NCBI GenBank assembly: GCA_003427395.1
Contig: BFEA01000453.1
Span: forward strand, 1,072,601-1,104,657
Source of the DNA: Chara braunii
Lineage: Eukaryota; Streptophyta; Charophyceae; Charales; Characeae
Reading direction: 5' to 3'
Length of the DNA stretch: 32,057 nt
Notes under the pieces: model-generated
What the model saw: only the letters and a program-made list of their open reading frames with translations
What the model was told of the DNA's origin: nothing
Databases searched by the model: none
Part shown: positions 9,357 to 20,205 of the stretch, piece after piece
Numbering within the stretch: the stretch's first letter is position 1
Layout: each line of letters opens with the position of its first letter
Position numbers and translations under genes: made by a program

Positions 9357-9413
<57 letters not shown>

Positions 9414-9415
<2 letters not shown>

Positions 9416-10472
9416 CTGATGAATAGAAAACAAAAAGAGGATGGGTGACTAAGGAAGAGGAAGCAGAGAGAAGATAAGGTAGAAGAGATTGAGGTTCATA
9501 CCCAAGCACTGCAGTGAATCCAGTGTGATAGAGTGGGCTTACCTGGCTGACTGCAGGGGCATGTCGTTCTGCGCCAGAGTGCATTGCACTTGCCCATGTC
9601 TTAACGGAGAATACAAGTCGTTTGCCTAAAACTGGGCGACAATCGGTAAAACGGGGTGGAAGTGAGCTCGTGAGAGAAGAGAGAGAGCGAGAAAGATGAG
9701 CCTATTTGTTCTTCATGGTGTTCAACATCAATGATGTCTTGTTGTGATCATCTCGATCCCGATGGCCGAGATTCTGTGGAAGGTGCACTGCTTGCTTGTT
9801 CAGTGTATCTTTCCACGTTCTAAGGGGTGGTGCGAGCTTATCTGAAGGAGCGAAGCCAGTGGTCTTACTTGTCTTGATTGGTTGTGATCATCTTCATTAC
9901 CATCATCATCGACTTGTGGTCACATCATGGCCCGTGTTGCTGATCTTCGTCAAGATTCCGTTGACAGAGTGCAACAACTCGTCGTGTCTGTTATGATCGA
10001 GGTCGCTGCCCTGCTCACGACGGTCACGATCCCAACGTCACTTTAAGTGACCATCCTTGTGATCCCAACCATCTTTTTCATCTCGAAAATGCACGTGCAC
10101 CTGTTCTAGCGGAAAATTCATTCTCATAAGGCACATTTGATGGTGGATGGCCGAGTCATGGCTCGAGGGGATCGTCTTTGCAAGTGATGCATATTTTGTA
10201 AACTTGTCAAAATTGCTATTGAGGTGTTCTTCAAACTCATCGTGAGTGTTCGTTCTTGTGTTTTTTACATTCGTCGAACTTGAGTATGGGGGCAAAAGGT
10301 TGATCGAGTCATCTCATACCCAACTTCTTCCAAAAGTTTTTCCCAAGATAGTTGGTGTTTCTGGACGCATTCTTGTGATACTGTTCCGCATGACTGAGTA
10401 CCTCATCAAGTGGTGCTGTTCGATCTTTGTACAATGATCGTCGTTGTTGCTTTGGTGGAATCGTGAGTACGT
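9414..10472. other. No gene recognised; G/T-rich linker
   Basis: Contains a GA-rich patch (9430-9490, 9670-9690) and scattered TTGTGATCATC words (about 9741, 9885). The minus-strand frame at 10038-10295 and the others show no family signature. It precedes the second L copy. Confidence 0.5.
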
Positions 10473-11890
10473 TGTCGGTGTGAATACCCTTACAAGGGTA
10501 TCCGCACTGGTTTTTGCAAGTGACAGAGAATTGGGTCGATTCAGAATTTTTTGGGAAGACCGCGCGAGTCACGAAAGTTTGCTGACCGAAGGTTTGATTA
10601 TGAGGTCTAGGAATAGAGAGTGTGTGGACGCACATATTTAAGGCGCGCGTGATTTCCTCTTTTTCGATCATGATTACAAAACCGGTGCGAACGCCGGTCG
10701 GTTCGCTTTATTATTTATTTGTGTATTCGTGATTAAACTAGGACCTAGAGATACTGTTTTTTTTTCTTTTGATTAGTACGACTGACGGCTCAGTAGGCAC
10801 ATCCCTGGACGGTGGACATACAGACGACCTAGTATGTCGATCCAGATGATGGGGCCTGATGGATACAGCTAAGTAGGGGTAGCAGCGGCACGGTTGGTAG
10901 GCCAGCGCAGACTTTCGGCAGCCGTGCGTGCAGGCGCGGGCGGAGGAATGGCCCATGGCGCTTCTGCGGCCCTGAAAACGCCGCGCTGTATCACTTTGTG
11001 TTGAAGTTCGGGCTTGGTTGTCTCAAGTTTGGGCTTAGCCCTATAGGTTACGGCATTGGGTTGACGTTACGGAGGTTCGGGAATCGAGGCCAGCGGGCGT
11101 CGACGCAGCGACTGCAGTGGAGCGTCGTGGAAGGGACCGATGGGGTTGAGGGTTGTCAGGGTTATCCCCCTCGGTTTTGTTTTCGGGCGCGGCAGCGGGC
11201 CCGATCCGCGGGACTGGCGAGGCGCCAGCAGCCCCGCGGTTTTTCCGATACTATTGTTATTTTATTTTATTTTCCTTTTGTGCTTCATTTATCGCGTCCC
11301 GTTCGCGGATGCGAGACGGCGGTGGGATCACATGGGGTGTGTCGTATTCACGGGATTGCCTGAAGTACGGTTACAAACTGTCTTCGTGATTGCGCCGAAG
11401 TACTCCTTCATTGTATTACGGGGAGCACTGTAGCAAGCCACATCCGTGCTCAAGCCTCCAATGAGGGAACATGCGGGAGGCTGCTGCAGTACTGGCTATG
11501 CAGCCCCGACCGTCCCGCGCAAGCGTTCACATGGAACCCCTCCACGAAGATCTCATTTGAATATTTGCTAATACCACCAGGACAGGGCCCGGCCCATTCA
11601 GACCCGTACTTAGGCTTGCGACACGCCTGCGACATAATGATCACCAGACTATGTGGGGCTTGCCCACTGGGAACCCAAGGCGGTGGGGAGCTTCACCTGA
11701 GGAGAACGGGTCAGGCCGAACTTGGAGAGGGCCCGTAGCAGCACCAAGCGAGTCGCACGGCGGGGCTTGGGCAAAAAAGGGGGGGGGGGCAGAAGGCTAA
11801 TCGAACTGCGTTCCCGAAGTGTCCCTTAGCCTGGTCGGAGCACCAGAGGAAGTCGCTGCGCTGAGGCACTGGCGGACCAAGCGATGGGAA
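10473..11890 (+). repeat. L-S module, copy 2 (array unit 2)
   Basis: Starts TGTCGG, then the perfect hairpin ATACCCTT-AC-AAGGGTAT (10484-10501). Shared landmarks are TTTTTGCAAGTGACAGA, AGAGAGTGTGTGGACGC, a TATTTAAGGCGCGCG word (about 10635, possibly a TATA-like promoter), GATTAAACTAGGA, GGTTCGGGAATCGAGG, GGGACCGATGGGGTTG and ATCCCCCTCGGTTTTG. The S segment follows (about 11490-11590: GGCTGCTGCAG, GGAACCCCTCCAC, TACCACCAGGAC), then TGCCCACTGGGAACCC (about 11663). Non-coding. Confidence 0.68.
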
Positions 11891-12297
11891 CCAGATGCTA
11901 CGGGGAAGGAGAAGGAGGCAACGGGCGTTAGCAGCGGCAGGGCAAACAGATAGCGCAGCGGAGCTGCACAGAACGACTACCGGGGGGATTGAAGGAATGG
12001 GGCGGAACACGGCGAGCGCTAAGGCAGAGGCAGAGGGGAGACGACGGGCCGAGGCATCGGGTACAGGGAAAACGGAATATGGAACGAATCCAGACGCAAA
12101 GCATGCTGGATGCATATAGGCGGGAAGGAAGATAGGCGCTAAGGCAGCGAGCGCAAAGTTATGGGGGAGGCATAGGATAAGCAGCGGGGACAGCTGAGAC
12201 AGGCGGACGATTACGGAGTGGCAGTCGGACGGGCGCTGTGACGGACGCAGGCAGGCAGCCGGGAAGAGACTGAGCAGGTGGGAAGAAGTAAGAAAGG

Positions 12298-12334
12298 GAA
12301 TGAATCCGGGCGCGTTTCTACGCTGGATTCATTC
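12298..12334. repeat. H hairpin: GAATGAATCC stem
   Basis: GAATGAATCC (12298-12307) pairs with GGATTCATTC (12325-12334), with an inner GCG/CGC pairing and a TTTC-containing loop. It is one of a family of hairpins built on the GAATC word; see also 12908-12946, 26588-26630 and 27648-27685. The surrounding 11890-12548 is purine-rich and has no gene I can identify. Confidence 0.85.
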
Positions 12335-12547
12335 GAAGAAAGGAAGCTAGGGAGAAACAACTCGGGCGCAGTCACAGATCGGTGATTCACTCAATCCTTC
12401 GCGGGATCAGATGAGTGAAGGATGGTTATGGGGGTTCTTTGGGCCTGCGAACGCAATTATGGAGTCAGATTAGAACGGAAGTTAGTAGATGGCGAGTGGG
12501 TAGAGGAGAAGTAGTGCGTGAGTTATTGCGGAAGAGAGAAGCGGGAA

Positions 12548-12720
12548 TGAGGAGAGGGAGATTGGTATAGCTCGCTCGTTTCTCAACGAAAGCGAGCGAA
12601 TGAAGATGGGATTCTGAGGTTTTTGGACAGGGCGACCTCGAATCCGAGGTTAGTTTGATTGTTAGATTACCGGGTTAGGAGTTAGTAAGGAAATAGTCCA
12701 CGCTGAGCTATGGCGGGAAG
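12548..12720 (+). repeat. M module, array unit 2
   Basis: Contains GCTCGCTCGTTTCTCAACG pairing with AAAGCGAGC (about 12571-12597), then GAGGTTTTTGGACAGGGCGA, GAGGTTAGTTTGATTGTTAG and GGAGTTAGTAAGGAAATAG. It aligns with the M modules near 9005 and 26650. Confidence 0.55.
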
Positions 12721-12907
12721 CTGCGAAGGAGGCGAGTGGGAGATGCATATTTTGTGCCTTTCTGTATAGATTTCGGCACTGTAAAAGTCGAATCTATCAT
12801 TTATGAGCCGGACGAATTAGATGGTGTGGTCAGAATTCCCTGATAAGGGTGCGGATCTGGCACCGTACAAATTGTAGATTGTAATTGGAAAGGAAAGTTA
12901 TAAAGTG

Positions 12908-12946
12908 GGAATGAATCTGCCCCTATTATAGGGAAAGATTCATTCC
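12908..12946. repeat. H hairpin: GGAATGAATC stem
   Basis: GGAATGAATC (12908-12917) pairs with GATTCATTCC (12937-12946), and CCCTA/TAGGG forms an inner stem. A looser hairpin precedes it around 12760-12800 (TAGATTTCG with CGAATCTA), and a short one, GTGCC-AAGT-GGCAC, lies at 13031-13044. Confidence 0.85.
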
Positions 12947-13429
12947 GATTTTGCCCATCTTAGCAGAGGTGTTATGCGATACTCACCTCGAATAGCTTGC
13001 GATGCGAGGAAAACCGTGTGTCGGGCTACGGTGCCAAGTGGCACAAACTGGTATTGGAGGCCGCACTACGTCCGACGAAGGACGGACGTGGATCAGGGAC
13101 GGTTAGAGGAAGGGGCAGACAAAGGAACCAACCGAGAAAGAGAGAAGAGAAAGAGGATGGCAGAGGGGAAGGAGACCTACCTGCGTTGATCTTCAGATGC
13201 ATCTAGCCTGTGATCAGCGGAAGATTCGTTAGCAGAAGTATCCTTAGCATAAGTATCCTCTCGCTATCTCTCGGCACATATGGTTAGGGGGCGGTGTATC
13301 GGGTCATGTTGCAGAGGAGGATCCCGAAGCAGGAAGGGTGCGTACCTGACTTACTGATACTCCGAAATCGTACGAGTCGTTGCCCTGGACATCTCCCTGC
13401 CCGCGGCCTATAACTGAGTTCAAACGAGA

Positions 13430-13529
13430 CCTGACCACAACAATGGTCAGGTGCATTCACGCAGTAAGGGCGACCGTAACCTGACCACATCAATGGTCAG
13501 GTGCATTCACGATGAAAGGGCGACCGTAA
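13430..13529. repeat. Tandem 50-bp repeat, each copy with a CCTGACCA hairpin
   Basis: Two 50-bp units, 13430-13479 and 13480-13529. Each starts with CCTGACCA, a CAACAA or CATCAA loop, then TGGTCAGG, and ends GGGCGACCGTAA. The stems are identical and changes fall in the loop and the GCAGTA/GATGAA spacer. The surrounding 12950-14150 holds no recognisable gene; 13700-14150 is rich in CTG/TTG words. Confidence 0.9.
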
Positions 13530-14149
13530 GAAGAGAAGGAAACGAGCATGGGTTGGGCTGGAGTTGCCTGGTTTAATTGTTGTATGGTGCAATGATGTGA
13601 CATGTCGTAGAATGGGACTGAATGATTGATCATCACCTTGCTAATAGCCTTAATCTTCGAGGAGGAATCCACCTGCAGTATAAGGAACCAGACCCTGTAG
13701 CTGCCTGATTGTTCAAAGTTGACCGGCGGCTGTGCTTGTTGCGGACTGCTGACTGACGGAGGTACTATCGCTGAGCTTGAAGAGTTCCCTGGCCACCGGG
13801 TATCCTGGCTGTTGCAGTATCGTTTACTGCTCAGTGGCTATGCGTTTGTTTTGATGTCCGCTTCAACTGTGTTTCAGCTGCAGTACTTGCCGGACTTTCA
13901 AGGGATTATTGTTGCTGAGGGATGATGCGAAAAGTAGACTGTGCTTCCCCTGACAACAAACAAAGCTGGGTTTTTCCTGGAGACTGCTAGTTGTCGGTGG
14001 CTGCCACAGGATGTTGCAAGCTGCTGCTGGGTGCCGTTGACCGCTATAGGCTGCTTCTGGCTGTTGTGTAGCAGCGATTGATCTAGGGAGAGGTGCTGGG
14101 ACTTAGAGAGGTGTTCAGACTGTGAGGGGGGGTTGTTGCGGCAATTCGG

Positions 14150-14480
14150 AAGGTCGTTAGGGAGTTGACTTCAACAGTTTGACTCCACTCCTGACCAAGC
14201 TGTGCAGTTTTGGCCACCATTGCGGGGCCCTTAGGCGCATCTAGGAATCAAGACCCTCTCACGCGAGTCTGAGAGCATCCTTCTTGGATCTGAGAGACTC
14301 AAGCTTTCTCTCTCTACCCTTCTTACTCTCAGTCTAATCCTGGTTATGAGAGGAAGGCGGCATGCGAGATTGCAACCCGTAGGACCGCAGTAAGACTCAG
14401 TGGGGAGTCAGCCCACCGATTGCGGGAGCTCTGCCGAAACTCAGGAGGAGTTTTGGAGGTAGGGAACTGAAATGTAACTC
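14150..14480 (+). repeat. R module, array unit 2
   Basis: Strongly conserved block: GTCGTTAGGGAGT, GACCAAGC, ACCATTGCGGGGCCCT, CTACCCTTCTTACTC, ATTGCAACCCGTAGGA, CAGCCCACCGATTGCGGG, AGCTCTGCCGAAACTCAGG and GGTAGGGAACTGA. It recurs at 19935-20205 and 28502-28822. It contains a small hairpin, GACTC-N6-GAGTC (14394-14409). No frame is shared open among the three copies, so the conservation is not at protein level. Confidence 0.8.
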
Positions 14481-14739
14481 TTGCTTTCCTTTTACAAACC
14501 CAAATTATAGCCCCTATCTGTATTACCCATTGCATCTTTGATTGAATATATGGTGTGCAACCTTTACTATGATTTTTGTTTGACTTTCAGGACATTGAAT
14601 CAGACTAAGTAAAGAAATGTCTGCTCAATCTCAGTTTCCGCCTTGTTGATTGTGTGAAAGCGGATTGTTGAAAGAGATTGCATCTGGGAAGGGCAGGATG
14701 GAAGACAGTTATGCAAGAAGGTTGACTGGATCATTAAGG

Positions 14740-15680
14740 CTGGGAAGTCCCCATAAGCTTGGGGAGACTCAGTGCTTTGTTTATTCTGGATTGTGTGGCG
14801 TCATACCATTCTATAAGTTTAGGTGGTTTGATTGCTCTGGAGGCTGGGATGTCCCTATAAGTTTTGGGAGACCTAGTGCTATGAAATTGCTTTGAGAATC
14901 AGACCATTCTATAAGTTTAGGTGGTCTGGTTGTTCTGACTTGTGAGGGTCGTTTGTGATTGACTTTTCAGGGGCCAAGCGCGTTCTGTAAGTTCAGGTGC
15001 CTTGGTTGCCTTGTTCATTTTGGGTTCCTTCTGTTTATTTGGTTCTGAACGAGGAGGTCTGAGTCATTCTATAAGTTTAGGTGACTCAGCCTCTTCGTGC
15101 TTTATTTTGAGAAAATGAATTTGACAAAGGGCAGACCCTTCTATAAGTTCAGGTGGTCTAGCCCAATGCCACACACAACTTGCATGAAAGAAGAACGAAT
15201 CAGACATAGAGTTAGAATGTTCTGTAAGTTCAGGTAGTCTGACTCAAAAGTCCGCACATGTTGGAACCCAAGGTTATAATTTAGCTATGTATTATTATTA
15301 TTATATCTATGAACGAGCTAATCAGACTGTTATATAAGTTTAGGTGGTCTGACTATAGCTTATCACAACTTGAAAAGAGTATAATTAAGAGTATAACTGA
15401 AGGTAACTTGGGCCGACTGAGCATTGTTTATAAGATGAATAGCTCAGTCTTAAGCCCACCTCGAAGATTAAAAGTTCAGAGAGAGATATATAAATTGGCT
15501 ATCTAAACAGTTCACGACAACTAAAATGGTCTAGTCATATGCCCGAAGAAGAGAAAAGTTGCTGTGCCCTGTGTTTGTGTATACTTTGGCTAAGTTGTGC
15601 TCATTCCATAAGTTTGAGAGACCCGACTTTTAGGCCTGGCTAAGGTAAGGTTCATTCCATAAGTTTGGGTGTCCTAACCT
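14740..15680 (+). repeat. A module: hairpin array with TATAAGTT-type loops (about 12 units)
   Basis: About a dozen hairpins share a loop close to CTATAAGTTTAGG, but their stems differ while remaining complementary. Examples: CAGACC/GGTCTG (14900-14905 with 14923-14928), CCAAG/CTTGG (14974-14978 with 15001-15005), GAGTCA/TGACTC (15061-15066 with 15082-15087), and GACTGAGC/GCTCAGTC (15415-15422 with 15442-15449). Others lie near 14754, 14815, 14852, 15142, 15222, 15331, 15607 and 15658. Spacing is 37-180 bp. There is no open frame through the array. Confidence 0.85.
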
Positions 15681-15973
15681 TATGCCTTATGTAAGCTGGG
15701 TATAAGGGATTAAATCTTTGAAAGATCATGAACTATTGTTTGTCCAGGTATACTTTGGGATGATGAGAGTATTTACCTTTGTGGTTTGGCCTGCATGTGA
15801 CTGAGTGAGGCTACTACTTAGTCTGAGGTTTAGATTGATAGGTAGTTGCTTTAGTTGCTCTCCACGTGCTGAAGCCATATGAGTTAGTTTCAATTCCTGC
15901 ATTTTTTGTAGTAACTTTTTTTTACTTAGGTCAATTTTTGCATTTTTTTGGATCTTTTCCTATACTTGGCTTT

Positions 15974-16588
15974 GTATAAATCTCGAGAAGCTACTTTCTC
16001 TACGGGAAGCGTTGCCGAAATTTCTACAAATCCAAGGAGTTAGTCAAATTTTGACTTATTAAAGTTCAACTTCTCTTTTCCTTTATATTTGACCTAGTAA
16101 AAATCTGGAAAGTCTCCTTTTCTAAACGGAGTGCTGTCCAAATTTTTGTTAATTCAAGGAATTAGACAAAATTGGACTTTGAGAAGTCAAATTTACTCTC
16201 AAATTCTTGACTTAGCTTTGTATAAATTTTGGGAAATCGTTTTTCTAAAGGGAGTGCTGCCGGAATTTATGCAAAACTAAGGAGTTAGTTGAACCTTGTC
16301 TAAGTTGAACTCAAGTTGTCTTTTGAGTTCATATCTGACTTAGTATAAATCTGGGAAGTCTCCCTTTCTAAAGGGAGTGCTACCCAAATTTTTACTAATT
16401 CAGGGAGTTAGACAAAATTTGACTTTCAAGAGTTAAATATTATTTCTGTTTTCATATTTGGACTTATATAAATTCTGGAAAAACATTTTTCCTACAGAAA
16501 GCGTTGCCGAAATTTTCTTAGTTTAAAGGAGATCGATTATATTTTGACAGGTGGCGATTCTGATAGTCCGCTCTGAATAGGGAAGATT
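15974..16588 (+). repeat. P module: 123-bp tandem repeats, five diverged units
   Basis: The landmark GTATAAATCTGGGAA recurs at 15974, 16097, 16220, 16343 and 16466, exactly 123 bp apart each time although the units differ substantially. Each unit carries CTTTCTAAAGGGAGTGCTGCC or GGGAAGCGTTGCCGAAAT in its middle and GGAGTTAG after it. The period is a multiple of three, but the minus-strand frame through the conserved part is broken by stops and one-base shifts, so I do not call it coding. Confidence 0.85.
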
Positions 16589-18170
16589 TTGCAATGAGCC
16601 TACCTTTCTCTGGGCGCTTGCTTAGAGGTAGGCTTAGATATGGGTAACTAGGGTGATTTGGGTAAGATCATGATATAAAGATTGTTTTTCGGTGACTTAT
16701 AAGTTTAGCTTGGGGCATTGACCTGCCATGTGTTACAAGTCCCCTTGATCGTTTGATTCAAGTTCAAGACTAGATTCAACTAGATCCCTTGAGGATCATC
16801 TTATGTTATCACTGATAACAGGTCGGTTGCCGACTCGTCGGTTTACGATTCAACTCCAATTCACTCTCGCTACTCAACCTAAAGGCTTCGGCCTTGTGAT
16901 TTGGATTGTTTTGTTGTGTTTTCACCCGGACTTTATTTGAATGATCATTTAAAGAAAAGTACTGAGTATTTTGCTTTGAGAAGTTGCACAAGAGTGAGGT
17001 TTGCATGGCTAAAGCGAGGGGTGTGAGTACAAAGAATGGTTGAAGTTGACCCCGTGTACTGCGTGGACTTTTGTTGGATCTTTGATGTGATTGCATGTAT
17101 GTTTGTGGTTCGGACTTTGATGTGACCGCCTGCGATTACATACATATATGGCTGAGAGGAGTCTCACTGTGACTGTGAGAAGTGATCGTCCTATATAAAT
17201 AAACCCTATGTATATATTTGTATGTGCCTTGGATAGGCGCGCGACTTATAGTAATCGTGCACAAGGGTTAACCAGATTATGGCTCGAGAGAAAAGGAAGA
17301 CCCTCCGTTATCCTTTGTTTTTTAGAGATTTTTATAGTCGGACGTTGGTCAAGGGCCGGGATTCAAGGTCCTTGTCCAGGACATCCCAAGCCCTAGACTC
17401 AGCAGGGAAGGAATTTGCCCCCGTGCAGAGCCTATTTGCCTCGCCTACCGAGACGCTCAAACCAAAGGACGGAGGTCTCGTGGCGGCTGCACGACTATTC
17501 CTTCAATTGTGCAATATCGCGAGGGATTAGACCCTCACGACACTTCGAGTCTGACACTTGAGTGTCATAGGCGGTACTCGGATCCACGAGGGACCGCTTG
17601 ATTATGGGCACTACATAGTACGCCATCATTGCGACTGTTTGTGTATACTTGCATTGCGAGTCGATATGAGTTAGCCCTGCGTTCGCGAGGTTTTATACCA
17701 AATCTCGCGCGCGACGCCTTTCCGATTTCTGCATCGAAAAGTTATGGGATGGCTACCGAGGGACTAGGAGCGTAGTCGCGTTGTTTATGTTATGTCGTTT
17801 TGTGTATGTGTAGGTGTGTGTGTGTTTATTTTTATGATTTTTTATAGTGGTGTGCGGGTGGTGTGTGGGATGCGTCCTAGTCGACCGGCGACGAGTCGCT
17901 CTTGGGACTTCAGCCCCCCAAGATGTCGGTTCGCGTGCGGGTCCGATAGAGGCGTATTACCGCGCGTACCCCCTATGCTACAGCGAACGAGAAACGCCCT
18001 CGGCTGGTCCACCTCTGCGATTGCAACTGATCAACTTTCGTACTGTGGACTGGTAGCTCGGCGGGAATACGCCCACCGAAGGGAGGTGACAACTCCCGTA
18101 AGGTGGAGGTAAGTCGTGCCTTGCGTAGGCCCTATCCTGTCGTAGGGGCTCGCGGGAGGTATGGCTGGCG
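16589..18170 (+). repeat. Distal part and T module, array unit 2
   Basis: Homologous to 22500-23935. Landmarks in order: GATAACAGGTCGGTT (about 16814), CTTCGGCCTTGTG (about 16885), CTATATAAATAAACCC (about 17192), GAAGACCCTCCGTTATCC (about 17295), GATTATGGGCACTAC (about 17600), GCGAGTCGATATGAG (about 17656), AAAAGTTATGGGATGG (about 17737), CAGCCCCCCAAG (about 17911), GGTAGCTCGGCGGGAATACG (18053) and CCCTATCCTGTCGTAGGGG (a hairpin, about 18130). The small frames here are not shared with the other copy. Confidence 0.75.
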
Positions 18171-19934
18171 CACTCAGCCGGAGCGGTTTGTGGAAGCTCC
18201 ATGTATATTCACGACAAAGGATTTAAATCCAACTCCTGCGTGACGCGACCGGGAGGGTCCCGCGCTGCCCTGGTGCGGTGCTGGACCGATGCGCTCGACA
18301 ACGTATGGTCGGTACGGGCGGACACAAGAAGAGGGCGATGTTACTTGTCATTACGACCACAACTACGATAGCCCAGTGTAGAGTTGAGTGTGTGCGTGCC
18401 CTTGAACAAGCGTGAAGTTATGGTAATGAGGAAAAGAAAGCGATTAGTATGCTAGTGGCGGACGTCGAACGCCAATATTTTTTCTAATTCTAGAGGATAG
18501 GTTCACTCCTGTCGAGCGTGTGTATCTGCCAATGTTTTAGCGGCAGATTTGTTTTGATTATGCATATTTGGAGGGGAGTGGTGCTTGTATGGCATGCCTT
18601 TTGGTCATATATTAATAGGAGATTTATTCGTAATGGGTACATTGTTGTAAGAGGTGCAACAGTTCTGGCTCTTTCTCTTGCGGTGGTGGGAGTCTAAAAC
18701 ATGTTGAGTATCTCAACGGGGTTTGTTAATCTGCAACTACTATTCCGTTAGCGTCAAGCCGATAGACTACTATGGCTCAACCGACTCATCGACATTGGTG
18801 CTTCATCACGACCCTTTTCATTTTATTTTTTTGCAGTTTTTCCTTGGATTCCATCAGAGCAGCTGATGTTCAAAGTGTATTGAGCTACTGACCATAACTT
18901 AGTGGTTTGACTGCTGTTAATCCAACTCATCAACTGTTTTGTGAAGTATTGGCGGTGTTTTTCCTCCCAGTTCAACATGAGGTACATCTGCAGTTAGCAA
19001 CATTAAGACCAGAGTTGTTGTCGCTATTGAGCGACGACTCTAGTCACTGGGGCCGCTCTAGCAGCAATCACACTCCTATGGACGACTAACTTCCTCGGAT
19101 TGGTGTTGAGATCGCTACTGTTGCAATCATATTCGACACGGTTAGTTATTATTGTGTACAACGCATCATCAATGCCGCTGAAGTATGAATTGTTACTAAC
19201 TTCGGGTTGTTGAACTTTTGTTGTCCTATTGAGCCCCGTGTATCGCTACTCTATTTAGATTTGTTGTTTTTGGTTGAGTTTATCAACTATTGGGCTCACA
19301 ACTTCGACACTTCATTTGGAGCTTGGAATATGCAGTTATTTATTTGGGCTACTTTGACTGCATAGTCATGCGTTTCATGCATCTTCGACTAAGCTCTTTT
19401 GCATTCTCGACAGTCTCAGCTGGGCGATATGGGTATTGTGCACCTGCGAACGACAGACTATCTAGTTGTGTGTCAAGCGCGACTGAGAGGTTGACATTGG
19501 TAAATATTTTATTGCTGCCGTGATCTGTGCGACTTTTTCAGGTGTTGTTGCTACATGCAGTTTTTCTCACGACACTGTGCATTACCAAGTTTTGTCGTGG
19601 CATTGTTGTGGGTTGCCTCGACTTACTACTGAGCAGCACTGCATATTACTGTGGTTCACCACGAAGTTCGTTGATTGGGTGTTGCTAAGTTGCTTGGCTA
19701 CAGCGCACAAATTACTGTGTGCGTTGTTATTCGACTGAGTATCACGAAGTCTCACCCATACCCCGAATATAACATGGGGGGATGAACTATTCGATCGCAG
19801 TTGTACCCTTGGAGTGTGGTTTGAGGCAGCAGGTCGCGACAAGGGGGAGTGATCAAGCTCCAAAAAGGCATTATTACTGCGACTTGGTGGGTTGTCATTC
19901 TGCATTTGGGCCGATATTTTGGCAACTCTACTGC
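18171..19934. other. Linker before R module of unit 3; no gene recognised
   Basis: T/G-rich with many CTG, TTG and CGACT words, as in 13700-14150. A hairpin, ATCTGCC (18524-18530) with GGCAGAT (18542-18548), is visible. The spacing to the R module matches the H region of unit 2, so the L, S and M parts appear to be deleted in this copy. The open frames are short and unrecognised. Confidence 0.45.
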
Positions 19935-20205
19935 ATTATTGGCTATCATTGCGGGGTTCTCAGGCGATTGAAGGTTACAAGGCCCTTTCTTGCGAGTTGA
20001 GTTTGTCCCTCTCTTGTATCTCGAGCGTCCGAAACCCCTTCTTCTATCCTTCTTACTCTAAGTATAGTCTAAAGTTACGAGAGAAAGGTGTTAGGCAGGA
20101 TTGCAACCCGTAGGATTGCAGCAAAACCTTGTAGGAGGTCAGCCCACCGGGAGTTCAATCGGAACCCAGGCAGGGTTCTAGAGGCAGGGAACACTCAGGT
20201 ATAAA
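19935..20205 (+). repeat. R module, array unit 3
   Basis: Shares CATTGCGGGG, CAAGGCCCT, GAGTTGAGTTTGTCCC, CTTCTTACTCTAAGT, GATTGCAACCCGTAGGATTG, GTCAGCCCACCGG and GGCAGGGAAC with the other R copies. The small hairpin is kept with a changed stem: ACCT/AGGT here, where unit 2 has ACTC/GAGT. Confidence 0.78.

Larger units (their letters stand above)
8694..9413 (+). mobile_element. U6-headed chimeric retroposon with 57-base poly(A)
   Basis: U6 sequence (8694-8789) is joined to about 210 bp of unidentified sequence, then two M modules, then A57 (9357-9413). U6 5' end first, a different RNA next and poly(A) last is the signature of template switching during target-primed reverse transcription. CCCTG precedes the U6 head (8686-8690) and follows the A run (9414-9418), a possible but short target-site duplication. 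The alternative is that U6 and the A run are separate insertions. Confidence 0.6.

Noticed and set aside
9300-9584. Minus-strand 94-codon frame with a poly-Phe stretch
   Set aside because: The Phe run is the translated A57 tail of the retroposon. The rest is ordinary sequence around it.
10038-10295. Minus-strand 85-codon frame with balanced composition
   Set aside because: No motif, no conserved counterpart in the other array units, and a length expected by chance.
15974-16588. 123-bp repeats as a repeat-protein gene on the minus strand
   Set aside because: The conserved part gives partly similar peptides (K-I-x-A-x-L-P-x-E-K), but TAA codons occur at the conserved GAGTTAG word and one-base offsets break the phase between units.
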